Positions 53,231 to 63,169 are shown, numbered from the stretch's first letter. The stretch: 64,000 nucleotides of DNA from Pseudomonadota bacterium (GCA_018821985.1 JAHJKP010000032.1:62001-126000), one strand, 5' to 3'. Notes: generated by a model not told the origin, from the sequence alone. A program made the numbers and translations.

Positions 53231-55654
53231 GTGTCACAATTATCTGAAGGGCACTCATTACATAATGGGGAGCAGGCCGCACTAGGACGAGCTCTGGAGC
53301 AACTGATGGCCAGGCAGTTGTCGGCGTTTGACCTGCTCCCCCATAGCGACCTACGTGAAAAGCTGGTGGAACTGGTTCTCTATGGAGAGCCATCGTCTCT
53401 AGATGTTGAAACTGCATGCCAGTTTCAGCATCTACGCGCTGCCCTTGAAGATAAGGTGGTTGAGGGAGTCCGGATTGTGGTCTTTGGCGGCGGCACCGGG
53501 CTCTCCAATCTTATTGGCGGCGACAGTCGCAGTGCCACCTGGGCCCGTAAGCCTTTTGTCGGCCTGAAAGAATTTTTCCCCCATACCCGCTCCATTGTCT
53601 GTGTGACAGACGATGGCGGTTCCACCGGCGAGCTGCAGAAAGACCTGCCCCTTATCGCCCTTGGAGATCTTCGCCATGTCCTCCTCTCTTCCATCCAGTC
53701 CGGCAGGCTCCAGTCCCTTTATGGCCTGACCTTGACCCGGGCTGTGGAGGTAGTCTCGCTGTTATCATTGCTGTTTAATCATCGATTTGAACAGAGGCCT
53801 GTTTCCGCTGCCCTGCTTGTGGCCCAGGCAGGTGTTGATCTTGCCTGTCTGCCGCCACCCATGGGAGAGGCGCTGGCAGGATTGATCGATCATTTGTTTT
53901 CCGATCCTCGTCTTGAGCCTAGTCTTGCCCGGCCCCACTGTCTGGGCAATCTTCTTCTGGCTTCAGCTATCTATGCCGAGATTCCGCCAGAAGTCAGCAA
54001 TGATGAACTCGTGCTCAGCCATGATCTGCTGGCGGCTCCTATGGCCCGCGGATTGGCGACTCTGACCGCCATGCTGGGAGCGGAGGAACAGGCTGTTCTG
54101 CCCTGTACATCCACCCAGGCCCAGTTAAGTGTGCTTTACAGTAACGGGGTGTTGGTTGCCGGTGAATACAAATCAGGCTATGCCCAGCGTGGTTATCCGG
54201 TTGAACGTGTTTTCATTGAGTTCTGCTCAAAACCTCATGTGTATTCTGATGTTTTGAGCATGGTTGCTCAGGCAGATATCCTGGTCATGGCGCCAGGCAG
54301 TCTCTACAGCTCATTGATTCCCATATTTCAGGTTCCAGGCCTTGCTCAGGCGGTTCGTGATAATACCACGGCATTAAAAATTCTGGTCTCTAATCTCTGG
54401 GTACAGGCAGGAGAGACGGATCGAAGCATAGGGGATGTCGAACGCAAGTTTCATGTTTCTGATCTGCTCAGGGCCTATGACCGTAATATCCCGGGAGGGA
54501 CAAAAGGGCTTTTTGATCAGGTGCTCTGTCTGTCGCTCAAGGATGTGCCTGCCTCTGTACTCCAGAACTATGCAGTGGAAGGAAAAATTCCCATCTATCT
54601 TGATCGGGATCAGGTCAAAGCTCAGGGTTTTATTCCCATCGAGTGTGGCATTTTTTCCAAGACGGCACTGGCCGAGCATGGATTCATTCAACACGGCCCA
54701 GTCCATCTAGCCAAGGTTATCAAGACCTTATGGGCTGTTTTTGATTATTTTAAGACCGTCGATAAAACCGTCGAAAAGGATGTTGCCCAACCGGAGGCAT
54801 CGGTATATGGAGCGGCCTTGGACCTTGGATTACCAGCAGTGCGCCCTTTTGCCCGGTATCGGCTGATAGAGCAGCGACTGGCTCAGCTGTCCATTGATGT
54901 TTCTGATGACTTGGCGATGGCACTTGATTCTTTCCCTGAAAAAACGACACATGGACGTCCCTGTCCAGCGGCATTAGAACTGAGTGACAGGATCCGGCGA
55001 ATGGTGCAAAATATCCTCTGGCGCCATCGGGATATTCCCTTGGCTCATCTTGATTATGTGCGGGGGATTGTCTGTGTTGATCAGGAGCTGTGGCGGCGCA
55101 GTCAGAAATGGGACAGCGTTTTTTCTTTTTATGATCCTGAAGATGGTCTGATCAAGATCAGACAGGATCAGCTGATGCAGGAGAAGACCTTTGAGGTGGC
55201 TTTTCTAGTGGCCCTTGGCCAGTCTCTGTTGGGGAATTATGCCCACCACAAGGAGATGCAGCCTCTGGTGATTGACAATGTCTTTCTAGGCAAGGTGTAT
55301 CATTTGCATCTGCTTCCGGCCCCGCAGCGAAGCTGCTGGTTCAGTGATGAGGAGCTGCGCTGCTATTTGGAACTGTCGCGGATGCTGCCGGCATCTAACG
55401 ATATTGCCCATTTTAGCCGACTGATCAATGGAGATGAAGGCTTTACTCCTCCGGGAATGCTCATGGGGCTTAACTATGCCTGGTATCTGGATAACCGTTT
55501 TGCAAGTCATGTGGAGTACAAGATGGCGGTGATGAAGATCGCTCCTTCCAACCTGATACCTGAGCAGGTGAAGATGCTGGGACGTCGGCAGCGATTGGTG
55601 AGTTTCTTTCGGGAAGTGGTCTTTCGGAAGAAATTTGTTGGCATAAAGCTGTAG
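53231..55654 (+). CDS. Long YvcK/CofD-like protein
   Basis: In this 807-residue soluble protein, residues about 80-430 resemble the YvcK/CofD fold. The phosphate-binding loop is IVVFGGGTGLSNLIGG (86-90 GGGTG), followed by VTDDGGSTGELQK, IALGDLRHVLLSS and MAPGSLYSSLIPIF. YvcK-type proteins bind UDP-sugars and affect carbon flux and the cell wall; CofD-type proteins transfer lactyl-phosphate to F420 precursors. The last ~370 residues have no recognised domain (WRHRDIPLAHLDYVRG; GFTPPGMLMGLNYAWYLD). The start is GTG, five bases after the mdh stop, so co-transcription with mdh is likely. Which of the two families it belongs to cannot be settled here. Confidence 0.85.
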   Translation: MSQLSEGHSLHNGEQAALGRALEQLMARQLSAFDLLPHSDLREKLVELVLYGEPSSLDVETACQFQHLRAALEDKVVEGVRIVVFGGGTGLSNLIGGDSRSATWARKPFVGLKEFFPHTRSIVCVTDDGGSTGELQKDLPLIALGDLRHVLLSSIQSGRLQSLYGLTLTRAVEVVSLLSLLFNHRFEQRPVSAALLVAQAGVDLACLPPPMGEALAGLIDHLFSDPRLEPSLARPHCLGNLLLASAIYAEIPPEVSNDELVLSHDLLAAPMARGLATLTAMLGAEEQAVLPCTSTQAQLSVLYSNGVLVAGEYKSGYAQRGYPVERVFIEFCSKPHVYSDVLSMVAQADILVMAPGSLYSSLIPIFQVPGLAQAVRDNTTALKILVSNLWVQAGETDRSIGDVERKFHVSDLLRAYDRNIPGGTKGLFDQVLCLSLKDVPASVLQNYAVEGKIPIYLDRDQVKAQGFIPIECGIFSKTALAEHGFIQHGPVHLAKVIKTLWAVFDYFKTVDKTVEKDVAQPEASVYGAALDLGLPAVRPFARYRLIEQRLAQLSIDVSDDLAMALDSFPEKTTHGRPCPAALELSDRIRRMVQNILWRHRDIPLAHLDYVRGIVCVDQELWRRSQKWDSVFSFYDPEDGLIKIRQDQLMQEKTFEVAFLVALGQSLLGNYAHHKEMQPLVIDNVFLGKVYHLHLLPAPQRSCWFSDEELRCYLELSRMLPASNDIAHFSRLINGDEGFTPPGMLMGLNYAWYLDNRFASHVEYKMAVMKIAPSNLIPEQVKMLGRRQRLVSFFREVVFRKKFVGIKL

Positions 55655-55842
55655 TTGTTCAGGCTTGTTCTGACACGATTAGGGAGAAAGATCCGAGCTG
55701 ATCTGACCCTTGTTTATTTGAGAATCAGGAAGTATCTAAAATTTCATTTTCCCTGCCGACAATTAACCTTCTCATGGGTTTTCTTTTGAAATGTTTCTTC
55801 AGAATTAATGTGAAGAAATTGTTATTTCCAAGAGGTCGAAAG

Positions 55843-57165
55843 ATGGTAAAGAGGAAAGAAAGAAGCTGTGGCCTGGGTCCGCAAGGTATTCTTCCAATTT
55901 GGTTCATCCCTGGTCTGCATATTGTTCTTACAGTGATACTCTCAGGACTATTGTTTACTCCTCAGGTCAGGGCTGCTGTCTTTACCGTGGGTTCGGTGGA
56001 AGACTTGCCGGATCTCGATCCCGGCAACGGCGTGTGTGTTGCCTATATCATATTCATTCCCCCTTTTTATGTCCTCCCTTTCTGTACCCTGCGGGCCGCT
56101 ATTCAGGAAACCAATGCTCTGGACGGCAGTGATGTGATTCAACTGCAGTCGGGTGAATACCTTTTAAATAAAGCTGGAGCAGGTGAGGATTTGGGGGCCA
56201 CTGGGGATCTTGACATAACCGGGCCGCTTTCCATCCTTGGATCCAAGGTTGGACAGACAGTGATCAACGGCAATGGGTTGGATCGCGTATTTGATATACA
56301 TACTGATGCGTCCACTGTGTTGCTCGCCAATCTCTCCATCACTGGTGGACGATCTGTTACTGGAAACGGGGATGTCACAGGCGGTGGTGGGGTGCGTAAC
56401 CGGGGTAGCCTCAGTCTTAGTGCTGTCAGTGTCCTGGGGAATTCGGCCAAAGCCTTCGGGCCTGATCAGGGTGGTGGTATTTACAATCAGGGAAAATGTA
56501 TTATGGATCAGAGTACGGTAAGCGGCAATGCAGCTCGCCTTGGGGGAGGGTTTTATAATGATGCTGGTGGTACTTTGACTCTGCGGGCAAGCACTATTGA
56601 CCATAACAGAGGTAATGACGGCGGTGGTCTATATAGCCGAGGTACTACAGATTTGATAAATGTAACGGTCAGTACTAACCGGGCCATCAGTGGGTTCGGT
56701 GGCGGAGTAAGGAACCAGGGGAATATGCGTCTGTTGCAGGTAACTGTCACCGACAATGTTGCCGCAGGAGGCGGGGCAGGAATTGATAACAATGGTGGTG
56801 TGAGCCTGTTTAACACCATTGTAGCGAAAAATTCGGGTGGGGAATGCAGCGGGCAGGCATTGCTTTCATCAGGCGGTAATCTTGTGGGGGAGGCCGGATG
56901 TTTAAATATAAATCGCCTTGTCTCTGATCTGGTGGGGGTAAATCCGCAGCTCGGAACTCTGGCCGACAACGGCGGCCCCACCCGCACCCATGCCATTTAT
57001 TATGCCAGCCCTGCCGTCAATCAAGGTATAGACAGGTCTTCGCTTGGCATCGTCACCGATCAGCGGGGTATGGGGCGTCCCATGGGGGGGCAGTATGACA
57101 TTGGTGCGTTCGAGGCATCCGTGCCTGTGCCCCCATTCATTACTCCGCTTTTGTTGTCTCAATAA
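55843..57165 (+). CDS. Secreted right-handed beta-helix protein (polymorphic-repeat type)
   Basis: This 440-residue exported protein has a signal peptide at about 1-44, with cleavage near QVRA-AVF. Next is a CSLREA-type block (here CTLRAAIQETNALDGSDVI). After that come repeats of short beta-helix turns with G-G-G-[VIL]-[RY]-N (GGGVRNRGSLSLS; GGGIYNQGKCIMDQST; GGGFYNDAGG; GGGLYSRGT; GGGVRNQGN). A 'choice-of-anchor Q'-like ending (TLADNGGPTRTHAIYYASPA...DQRG...YDIGAFEAS) closes the protein. GAGG lies ten bases before the chosen ATG; an earlier in-frame ATG lacks an RBS. It is probably surface or extracellular, with no enzymatic motif. Confidence 0.85.
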   Translation: MVKRKERSCGLGPQGILPIWFIPGLHIVLTVILSGLLFTPQVRAAVFTVGSVEDLPDLDPGNGVCVAYIIFIPPFYVLPFCTLRAAIQETNALDGSDVIQLQSGEYLLNKAGAGEDLGATGDLDITGPLSILGSKVGQTVINGNGLDRVFDIHTDASTVLLANLSITGGRSVTGNGDVTGGGGVRNRGSLSLSAVSVLGNSAKAFGPDQGGGIYNQGKCIMDQSTVSGNAARLGGGFYNDAGGTLTLRASTIDHNRGNDGGGLYSRGTTDLINVTVSTNRAISGFGGGVRNQGNMRLLQVTVTDNVAAGGGAGIDNNGGVSLFNTIVAKNSGGECSGQALLSSGGNLVGEAGCLNINRLVSDLVGVNPQLGTLADNGGPTRTHAIYYASPAVNQGIDRSSLGIVTDQRGMGRPMGGQYDIGAFEASVPVPPFITPLLLSQ

Positions 57166-57731
57166 ATAGTTTTATGTGGAGGTCCCGACATGTCTATGAC
57201 GGCAGGAGCAGAAACCGGCAGAAGGTGATTAACTTCCCCTGGTACCTGGGCAGTACCAGCGAGAGCCTTCTGGGGTACGCGACTGATTATGCGTCACTAC
57301 AGAATAATAAAAAAGCCAAGGAATCCAGGGAGTGCCCCTAGTTTTCAGTAGACATATCATAACTCTGGTAGAGCGAAACGATTTCAGGAATAAGGTATTG
57401 TTTTGTAAAATCTCCAAAACGATACCTTACTAAATCTCATCCCAATGAAATAACAGAAGGAGAAAAGTCTTTTCAGTCAAGCTTGACATCAGAGGAGGCA
57501 ACATTAAAGGCTGAAAAGGGCCAATGTTGAACGATGGTCAACACTAAATTCAGTGATCCTGGCCTCTGTATCTGATATATTCTCGCTTGATTATGACTTT
57601 TCAGGGTATATTTTTTTTGATAGAAAAAAGTTTTATTCAGTCTGTGATAGGGCTCAGTATTTCTTTGAAGCATCAGATCGGGCACCATTGAGCCTACTGT
57701 AAATTGAAACGAAACCTAATTGGGGTTCATT
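57166..57731. other. 566-base gene-poor intergenic region
   Basis: Between the beta-helix gene and a diguanylate cyclase I see no convincing gene; the open frames here lack RBS and family resemblance. The region is AT-rich in its right half and contains an inverted repeat at 57391-57429. I searched by eye for a c-di-GMP riboswitch core ahead of the diguanylate cyclase and did not see one. Confidence 0.6.
57391..57429. repeat. Near-perfect 15-bp inverted repeat
   Basis: The stem TAAGGTATTGTTTTG pairs with CAAAACGATACCTTA around a 9-base loop, with a single T:G position. No U-tract follows on either strand. It may be a scar, an operator or a weak hairpin. Confidence 0.5.
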
Positions 57732-58712
57732 ATGTCAAGAGATGATAAGGTTGCCCAACTCGAAAAAGAGATTGCTAAATACAAGGAAGAAGTCTCCAGC
57801 TTGGAGAAAGCAAGCGAGCATGTGTTAAAAAAATGCGGTGTTCTCGATACAATCCTTGAAGGTCTGCCTCATCCGTTTTTTATCTTTGATGCAAATACAC
57901 ATCTTGTCAAAGTTGCCAATCCGATAACACTTCAAGGCCGAACATTAGGAAATGTGACCTGTTACGAATTGACTCATCATTGTGAAAGCCCATGCAACGG
58001 CAAGGATCACCCATGCCCCCTCGAGATCATCAAAACAACAAAAAAATCTTGTATTGTCGAACATATCCATTTCGACCACACGGGGACTCCGCAACATGTA
58101 GAAGTCTTTGCATACCCTGTTTTTAACGCAAACGGAGATCTCACCGAGATCATTGAGTACTCAATAGATATTACCAAACGGAAAAAAGCGGAGCAGGAAC
58201 TTGCGCATATGGCAACTCACGATGCCTTAACAGATCTTCCAAACAGAACTCTTTTCCAGATACGTCTTGAGCAAGAGATATTACATGCCAGAAGAAGCAA
58301 AAATAAAATTGCCATAATGTTGATGGATCTTGATAGCTTTAAGGAGATTAATGACACTCTCGGGCATCTTGTTGGAGATTCCCTGTTGAAGATGCTAGCT
58401 TTTAGATTGACTAAACTGAAACGGGAAAGTGATACTGTTGCAAGGCTAGGTGGAGATGAGTTTATATTTATGCTGCCAAATCAGCATTCAGAGCATGATG
58501 CAGATCATACTGTCCGAAATCTTTTTCATCTGTTGGATAAACCTTTTGAGATTGATGGGCATCAAATACAGGTGAAGGCAAGTATTGGTATCGCCATATA
58601 TCCAGACGATTCCCAAGATATTGAATCATTGACACGGTATGCCGATATTGCCATGTATGATGCCAAGAGAACTATAGGATCATGTTACAGATATTACAAA
58701 AAAATAATTTGA
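57732..58712 (+). CDS. Cys-rich PAS diguanylate cyclase (GGDEF)
   Basis: This 326-residue soluble protein has an N-terminal coiled coil (8-32), a PAS domain (about 36-145) and a GGDEF domain (about 160-326). The active site RLGGDEF (240-244) is intact, and an upstream RESD (231-234) is five residues before it, the usual inhibitory I-site. So it should make c-di-GMP with product inhibition. The PAS carries Cys77, His82, Cys84, Cys88, His93 and Cys95, a pattern (TCYELTH...PCNGKDHPCPL) that also occurs in PAS 4 of the kinase at 34047. The ATG at 57732 is preferred over an upstream TTG. Confidence 0.92.
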   Translation: MSRDDKVAQLEKEIAKYKEEVSSLEKASEHVLKKCGVLDTILEGLPHPFFIFDANTHLVKVANPITLQGRTLGNVTCYELTHHCESPCNGKDHPCPLEIIKTTKKSCIVEHIHFDHTGTPQHVEVFAYPVFNANGDLTEIIEYSIDITKRKKAEQELAHMATHDALTDLPNRTLFQIRLEQEILHARRSKNKIAIMLMDLDSFKEINDTLGHLVGDSLLKMLAFRLTKLKRESDTVARLGGDEFIFMLPNQHSEHDADHTVRNLFHLLDKPFEIDGHQIQVKASIGIAIYPDDSQDIESLTRYADIAMYDAKRTIGSCYRYYKKII

Positions 58713-58736
58713 TGTATGATTTCATTTAGGTAAATT

Positions 58737-58751
58737 CCCGGCTTTGCCGGG
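58737..58751 (+). repeat. GC-rich hairpin at the left side of the IS200-like remnant
   Basis: CCCGGC-TTT-GCCGGG, a 6-bp stem. It lies 25 bases after the diguanylate cyclase stop and may serve as its terminator, or be the left-end hairpin of the IS remnant. Confidence 0.5.
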
Positions 58752-58786
58752 GGGCAATAAAAGTTTGACGGTTCCAGCAAAACAGA

Positions 58787-58835
58787 GAAGCCTCCAATCC
58801 CCTGAAGCGGTCAAAGTCACGGAAAGGGAGGCTTC
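58787..58835 (+). repeat. Inverted repeat just before the IS200-like transposase remnant
   Basis: GAAGCCTCC (58787-58795) and GGAGGCTTC (58827-58835) form a 9-bp stem ending at the transposase ATG. A structure that sequesters the transposase start is typical of IS200 elements. The same GGAG would serve as the RBS. Confidence 0.6.
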
Positions 58836-59122
58836 ATGAACGACATACAATGTTTAAGTCACACGAAATGGGAATGCAAGTACCATGTTGTGTGGATCCC
58901 GCCAAAATACTCAGTATCTCAAAAAAAAGTAGGGTATATAAAGGGTAAGAGCGCAATTCCTATAGCTAGGACTTACTTTGGGCAGAAGAAGAACTACACG
59001 GGTATGCATTTTTGCGCACGTGGGTATTTGTTTCAACAGTTGGTGCCGATGAGGAAGTTGTAAGGGCATATATTAAGGATCAGGAAAAAGAGGCTCACCG
59101 TGTGGAACAGTTGTATATATGA
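58836..59122 (+). pseudogene. IS200/IS605-type transposase remnant, deleted and frameshifted
   Basis: The frame opens MNDIQCLSHTKWECKYHVVW, the N-terminal signature of IS200 TnpA, then jumps to a later block, KKVGYIKGKSAIPIARTYFG, so the middle with the catalytic HUH motif is missing. At about 59030 the original frame is lost (LFQQLVPMRKL is out of frame). The true continuation, VSTVGADEEVVRAYIKDQEK and on to a TGA at 59122, resumes one frame over. It cannot encode an active transposase. A GGCGGCTTTCGCC hairpin after the stop may be the right end. Confidence 0.85.
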
Positions 59123-59314
59123 ATGTCAGATTAAGTGTGGCGGCTTTCGCCCTGGCTGTCAGATTTGATCTAAGCTTCTACACATAAAGCATATATTATA
59201 ATTGTTATGAGGCAGGCGGATGTTTGCAAGGAAAAACTGCGGAAATGATCGATGGGAAAACAGAGGCTATTGAAGCAATGGCAAGGGGGAATTGTGTAAT
59301 TCCCCCGGTCGATG

Positions 59315-62300
59315 TCAGCAATATTTGCACGTCTCCTGCCACTGCTTGCTAAGTTTTTTTGATGAGACCTGGATTCCTCCCTGGATTTCCGGGGAAAACA
59401 AGGTTATTCGGAACTGGTTAATCATCTCTTGGTATGTGTTCAATTCATGCAGGCATTCGGCAGAAAGATCTTTTTGTCTTTGGTGGAGGCTTTGCAGATT
59501 GCGCAGGTGGGGCTTGAGTTGCTCGGCCTTGATCATATCTTTTGCCGGATCCACATAGGCCCGTTCAATTCGAACCATGAGCGCCTTCATGTCCATAGTG
59601 CATCGTTGCACCTCTTTCAGCCCTTTATTCTCCAGGAAATCCAGGGGTAAAATTTCTTCCAACAGTCTTTCATATTCGTCGTATCGTTCCTGGACGAAAG
59701 AATGAGTCTTCCTGGCCAGATCAGCAAAGCGCAGGATATGGGCGCTGACCTCACTGCGTTGTCTGAGGGTGGCCATGATGGTGTCACAGATTATTCTGCC
59801 CGCACCATAAAAATCTTGTTTCTTTACACTGGCCACGGCTTCCAGGAAATCTTTCTTGTCAGGAATGATCCCGGGTGCAGTGTCAAAAAAAGAGCTCAGA
59901 ATAAATGAGAGAAGAGCTGTGAGCACTTGGGCTCGTTCTCCCAATCCCCGGATGAGCCAGGAGGATGAAGGGCCGGACAGACTGGAGGTGCAGTATTTTT
60001 TCAGGGCCTTGTACTGTTCTGCCACCTGGAGCTGATAGAGGAAGTTGAGGCCTTCCCTGTTCTGCAGGGCGGCCTGTTTCTGGCTGGTCATAAATTCTAT
60101 CACGACCCCGCCACGGTCCCTGACCGGCTTCAGGGCCGGGAAGAGAGAGCCGCACATCTCCTGCTGGGGACTCAGTAAAGGAAGCGAGAGCGGCAGGCCG
60201 GCAAAATCCCAGGTGGTGCAGAATCGTTCTTCCCACAGTTCTCTGGTCTTCTGGTCCTTATCGCTCAGGCGGGCCAGGGCAGTATTCGTCTGGGGCTGAT
60301 GGCGTCCCTCTCGCAGTGCGGAAAGAGATCTTCCCACGGCCACCACTTTTGCAGACTGGTCAAAGAGGAGAAAACGCATGCAAAGGTGAGGCGGCAGCTC
60401 GGTGGGCCAGTCGCTACGATTGATCGTTCTACGGAAAGATTTGAGGATGGAGCGCTCCAGGGCCTGATGGAGGGAGCCCTTGTACATATCCAGGTCGTCC
60501 AGTAACAAATCAACAGTGCCGCTTAAGGGGATCAGAAATTTACGGATATTTTTGGGCAGTCCCTTGAGCAGGAGGGTGATCTTTTCCTTGAGCAGTCCGG
60601 GTACCAGCCACTCAAAAAAAGGCTCCTGCAAGGTGTCGATCATATCCAGGGGGATCCGTACCGTCACGCCGTCATCTTCGCTCCCAGGCGCAAAATGATA
60701 TTCCAGCCTGAACTGCATGGAACCGACAGTGAGCAGGGGGGGAAAATCGCTGAGTTCCCGGTCTTCCGGCCGACGGTTCAGGATGTCAGCCTCGGTCATC
60801 ACCAGCAGCTGTTTGTCTTTTTGTCTCTGCATAAAACGGTTCAGGGTGAATCTGTCATAGACATGAGCTGGAATCCGTTGTTCATAAAATCCATAAAGCG
60901 CCCGGTCATCAACCATGATATCCCGTTTTCTCAATCGGTCCTCAGTGGCCTGCCATTCCTCAAGCAGATGCAGATTTTTCTGGAGGAAAGGAAAGGGACC
61001 ATCCAGCTCGCCCCCTATCAGGGCCGATTGGATGAAGATCTGCCGGGCCTCTTTCTGGTTCTTTGGATCTATCCTGCCGTAATTAATTTTGCGGCCTGCC
61101 ACAATGACCAGGCCAAAGAGGGTCACTTTCTCGTCGGCAATGACCTGCCCTGACTTTTTATGCCAGCGTGGAGTCGACCAGGAGCGTTTGCACAGAGTTC
61201 CCCCAAGGGATTCCAGCCAATCCTGGTCAATGGCGGCCACAGTCATGGCGTAGAGTCGGGTGGTCTCCATGAACGAGGCGGCCATGATCCATTGGCTGCT
61301 CTTGCCTTCCCTGTCTTCCGCGCCTTTCTGCCCTGCGTTTTTACTTCCCGCAATATTCGACTGTTCCTGCCTGCCACCTTTCTTTTGAAACAGGTGTGAT
61401 CCGGGAAAGATCATGACCTCGCTCCCCCCGCCTCCCAGATAGATCCTCTCTTTTTGTTTCGTCGCGATATTACGCAGAAAACCGGTGCAGAGAGACTGGT
61501 GGATGGCTGCATAGGAGGCGGGCGTGGTGTTGTCGTTGAATCCTGGGTGCCGCACAAGGATCCGCTCAAGTTGTTCATGGAGATCCAGCCATTCGCGCAT
61601 CCGCTGGAAGGAAAGGAAATGGCTGGCGCAGAATTTTTTCAGGCGACTCCAGGATTTGGTTTGGATCTGGACATCATGGAAGAGATCCCAGATATGCAGC
61701 AGAGAGAGAAAATCGGAATCGGCATGGGCAAAATGATGGTGAGCTGCATCAGCCTCCTGCTCTCGATCAGCAGGTCTGACCCGAGGGTCAGGAATGGCCA
61801 GGGCCGTGGCGATAGCCTTGATCTCCCGCAGGCAGTTGTTTTCCTGAGCTGCAAGAATGATCCGGGCAATGCAGGGGTCTATGGGCAGGGTGGCCATGAT
61901 CCGGCCATGGTCGGTCAATTTTCCTTTCTCATCGATGGCCCCGAGTTCGGTCAGGAGTTTATAGCCATCGCGGATGGCATTGCTGTGCGGGGGCTCCACA
62001 AAGGGAAAAGAATGGGGCGAACCAAGATTGAAGGCGATCATCTGGAGGATGACCTCGGCCAGATTGGCCCGTTTGATCTCCGGCAGGGTGAACTCCTCCC
62101 GGCTCAGGTAATCTTCTTCAGAAAAAAGACGGACGCAGATGCCGGGGCCAATTCGTCCGCATCTTCCCTTGCGCTGGTCGCAGCTTGCCCTTGATATCCT
62201 GGTGATGGGCAGGCTGATGGTCTTGGCCCGGACATTGTACTGAGAGACCCTGGCAAGTCCTGCATCTACCACGTAGCGGATTCCCGGCACGGTAATGGAG

Positions 62301-63169
62301 GTCTCGGCGACATTGGTGGCCACCACAATCTTGCACTGTCTGTACTGTTGGAAGATGCGGCGCTGATCCGTCCCCTGCAGGCGGCCAAACATGGGCAGGA
62401 TTACCGCGTCGGGAATCTTTTTGCCAAGAAGGGTGCAACAGGTGCGGATATCCCGCTCTGTCGGCAGAAAGATCAGAGTGTCGCGCGGCCCGTCGTGCAG
62501 ATGGAGTTCAAGCACAGTCTGCACGCAATGGTCGATATAGTCATCCTGGGCCTCTTTTACGGACAGGGGGGCATCTTCCAGGGGAGAATAACGGAGCTCA
62601 ACCGGGTAGGTTCTGCCGGCAATCGAAAGGACCGGGGCATGGCCAAAGTGTCGGGAAAAGACCTCAGTATCGATCGTGGCGCTGGTGATAATCAGTTTGA
62701 GATCGGGCCGTTTCGGCAGCAGATTTTTGAGAAAACCAAGGAGGAAGTCAATGTTCAGGCTCCGCTCATGGGCTTCATCAATGATAATCACCCCATATTT
62801 ACGGAGCAGCGGATCGTTTCTGGTTTCCGCCAGCAGCACCCCGTCGGTCATAAATTTGATCCGGGTGTCCGCGCTGGTCTGGTCGTGAAAGCGTATCTTG
62901 TAGCCAACAAGTCCGCCATTTTTACTGATTTCTTCCAACTCCTCACTGACCCGTTCCGCTACTGAAACGGCAGCCACCCGACGCGGTTGGGTACAACCGA
63001 TGAACTTTTTTCCTGCCGGGTCCAACTCCAGGCAGAACTGTGGAAGCTGGGTGGTTTTGCCGGAACCGGTATCACCGGCAATAATGATGGTCTGGTGGCC
63101 CTGCAAGGCCTCCTGTATCTCGATCTTGTGATTGAGGATGGGCAGGATATCCGAGGGATGAATTGTCAT
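59315..63169 (-). CDS. hrpA: ATP-dependent RNA helicase HrpA
   Basis: This 1284-residue DEAH/DExH-type helicase has two RecA-like domains: Walker A GDTGSGKTTQLPQF, DEAH box IIIDEAHERSLNIDF, SAT motif IITSATIDTEVF, TNVAETSITVPGIRYVVD and QRKGRCGRIGPG. The HA2 and OB-fold domains and a long C-terminal DUF3418-type region follow, typical of HrpA. In E. coli it processes fimbrial mRNA and rescues stalled ribosomes; the role here is assumed. A Lys/Gly-rich insertion (HLFQKKGGRQEQSNIAGS onward) lies near residue 600 in the C-terminal half. It is divergent from galU, 130 bases away. The RBS is weak. Confidence 0.95.
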   Translation of the reverse strand: MTIHPSDILPILNHKIEIQEALQGHQTIIIAGDTGSGKTTQLPQFCLELDPAGKKFIGCTQPRRVAAVSVAERVSEELEEISKNGGLVGYKIRFHDQTSADTRIKFMTDGVLLAETRNDPLLRKYGVIIIDEAHERSLNIDFLLGFLKNLLPKRPDLKLIITSATIDTEVFSRHFGHAPVLSIAGRTYPVELRYSPLEDAPLSVKEAQDDYIDHCVQTVLELHLHDGPRDTLIFLPTERDIRTCCTLLGKKIPDAVILPMFGRLQGTDQRRIFQQYRQCKIVVATNVAETSITVPGIRYVVDAGLARVSQYNVRAKTISLPITRISRASCDQRKGRCGRIGPGICVRLFSEEDYLSREEFTLPEIKRANLAEVILQMIAFNLGSPHSFPFVEPPHSNAIRDGYKLLTELGAIDEKGKLTDHGRIMATLPIDPCIARIILAAQENNCLREIKAIATALAIPDPRVRPADREQEADAAHHHFAHADSDFLSLLHIWDLFHDVQIQTKSWSRLKKFCASHFLSFQRMREWLDLHEQLERILVRHPGFNDNTTPASYAAIHQSLCTGFLRNIATKQKERIYLGGGGSEVMIFPGSHLFQKKGGRQEQSNIAGSKNAGQKGAEDREGKSSQWIMAASFMETTRLYAMTVAAIDQDWLESLGGTLCKRSWSTPRWHKKSGQVIADEKVTLFGLVIVAGRKINYGRIDPKNQKEARQIFIQSALIGGELDGPFPFLQKNLHLLEEWQATEDRLRKRDIMVDDRALYGFYEQRIPAHVYDRFTLNRFMQRQKDKQLLVMTEADILNRRPEDRELSDFPPLLTVGSMQFRLEYHFAPGSEDDGVTVRIPLDMIDTLQEPFFEWLVPGLLKEKITLLLKGLPKNIRKFLIPLSGTVDLLLDDLDMYKGSLHQALERSILKSFRRTINRSDWPTELPPHLCMRFLLFDQSAKVVAVGRSLSALREGRHQPQTNTALARLSDKDQKTRELWEERFCTTWDFAGLPLSLPLLSPQQEMCGSLFPALKPVRDRGGVVIEFMTSQKQAALQNREGLNFLYQLQVAEQYKALKKYCTSSLSGPSSSWLIRGLGERAQVLTALLSFILSSFFDTAPGIIPDKKDFLEAVASVKKQDFYGAGRIICDTIMATLRQRSEVSAHILRFADLARKTHSFVQERYDEYERLLEEILPLDFLENKGLKEVQRCTMDMKALMVRIERAYVDPAKDMIKAEQLKPHLRNLQSLHQRQKDLSAECLHELNTYQEMINQFRITLFSPEIQGGIQVSSKKLSKQWQETCKYC

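Noticed and set aside
57166-57731. c-di-GMP riboswitch ahead of the diguanylate cyclase
   Set aside because: The conserved GEMM core could not be found by eye; only an unrelated inverted repeat is present.
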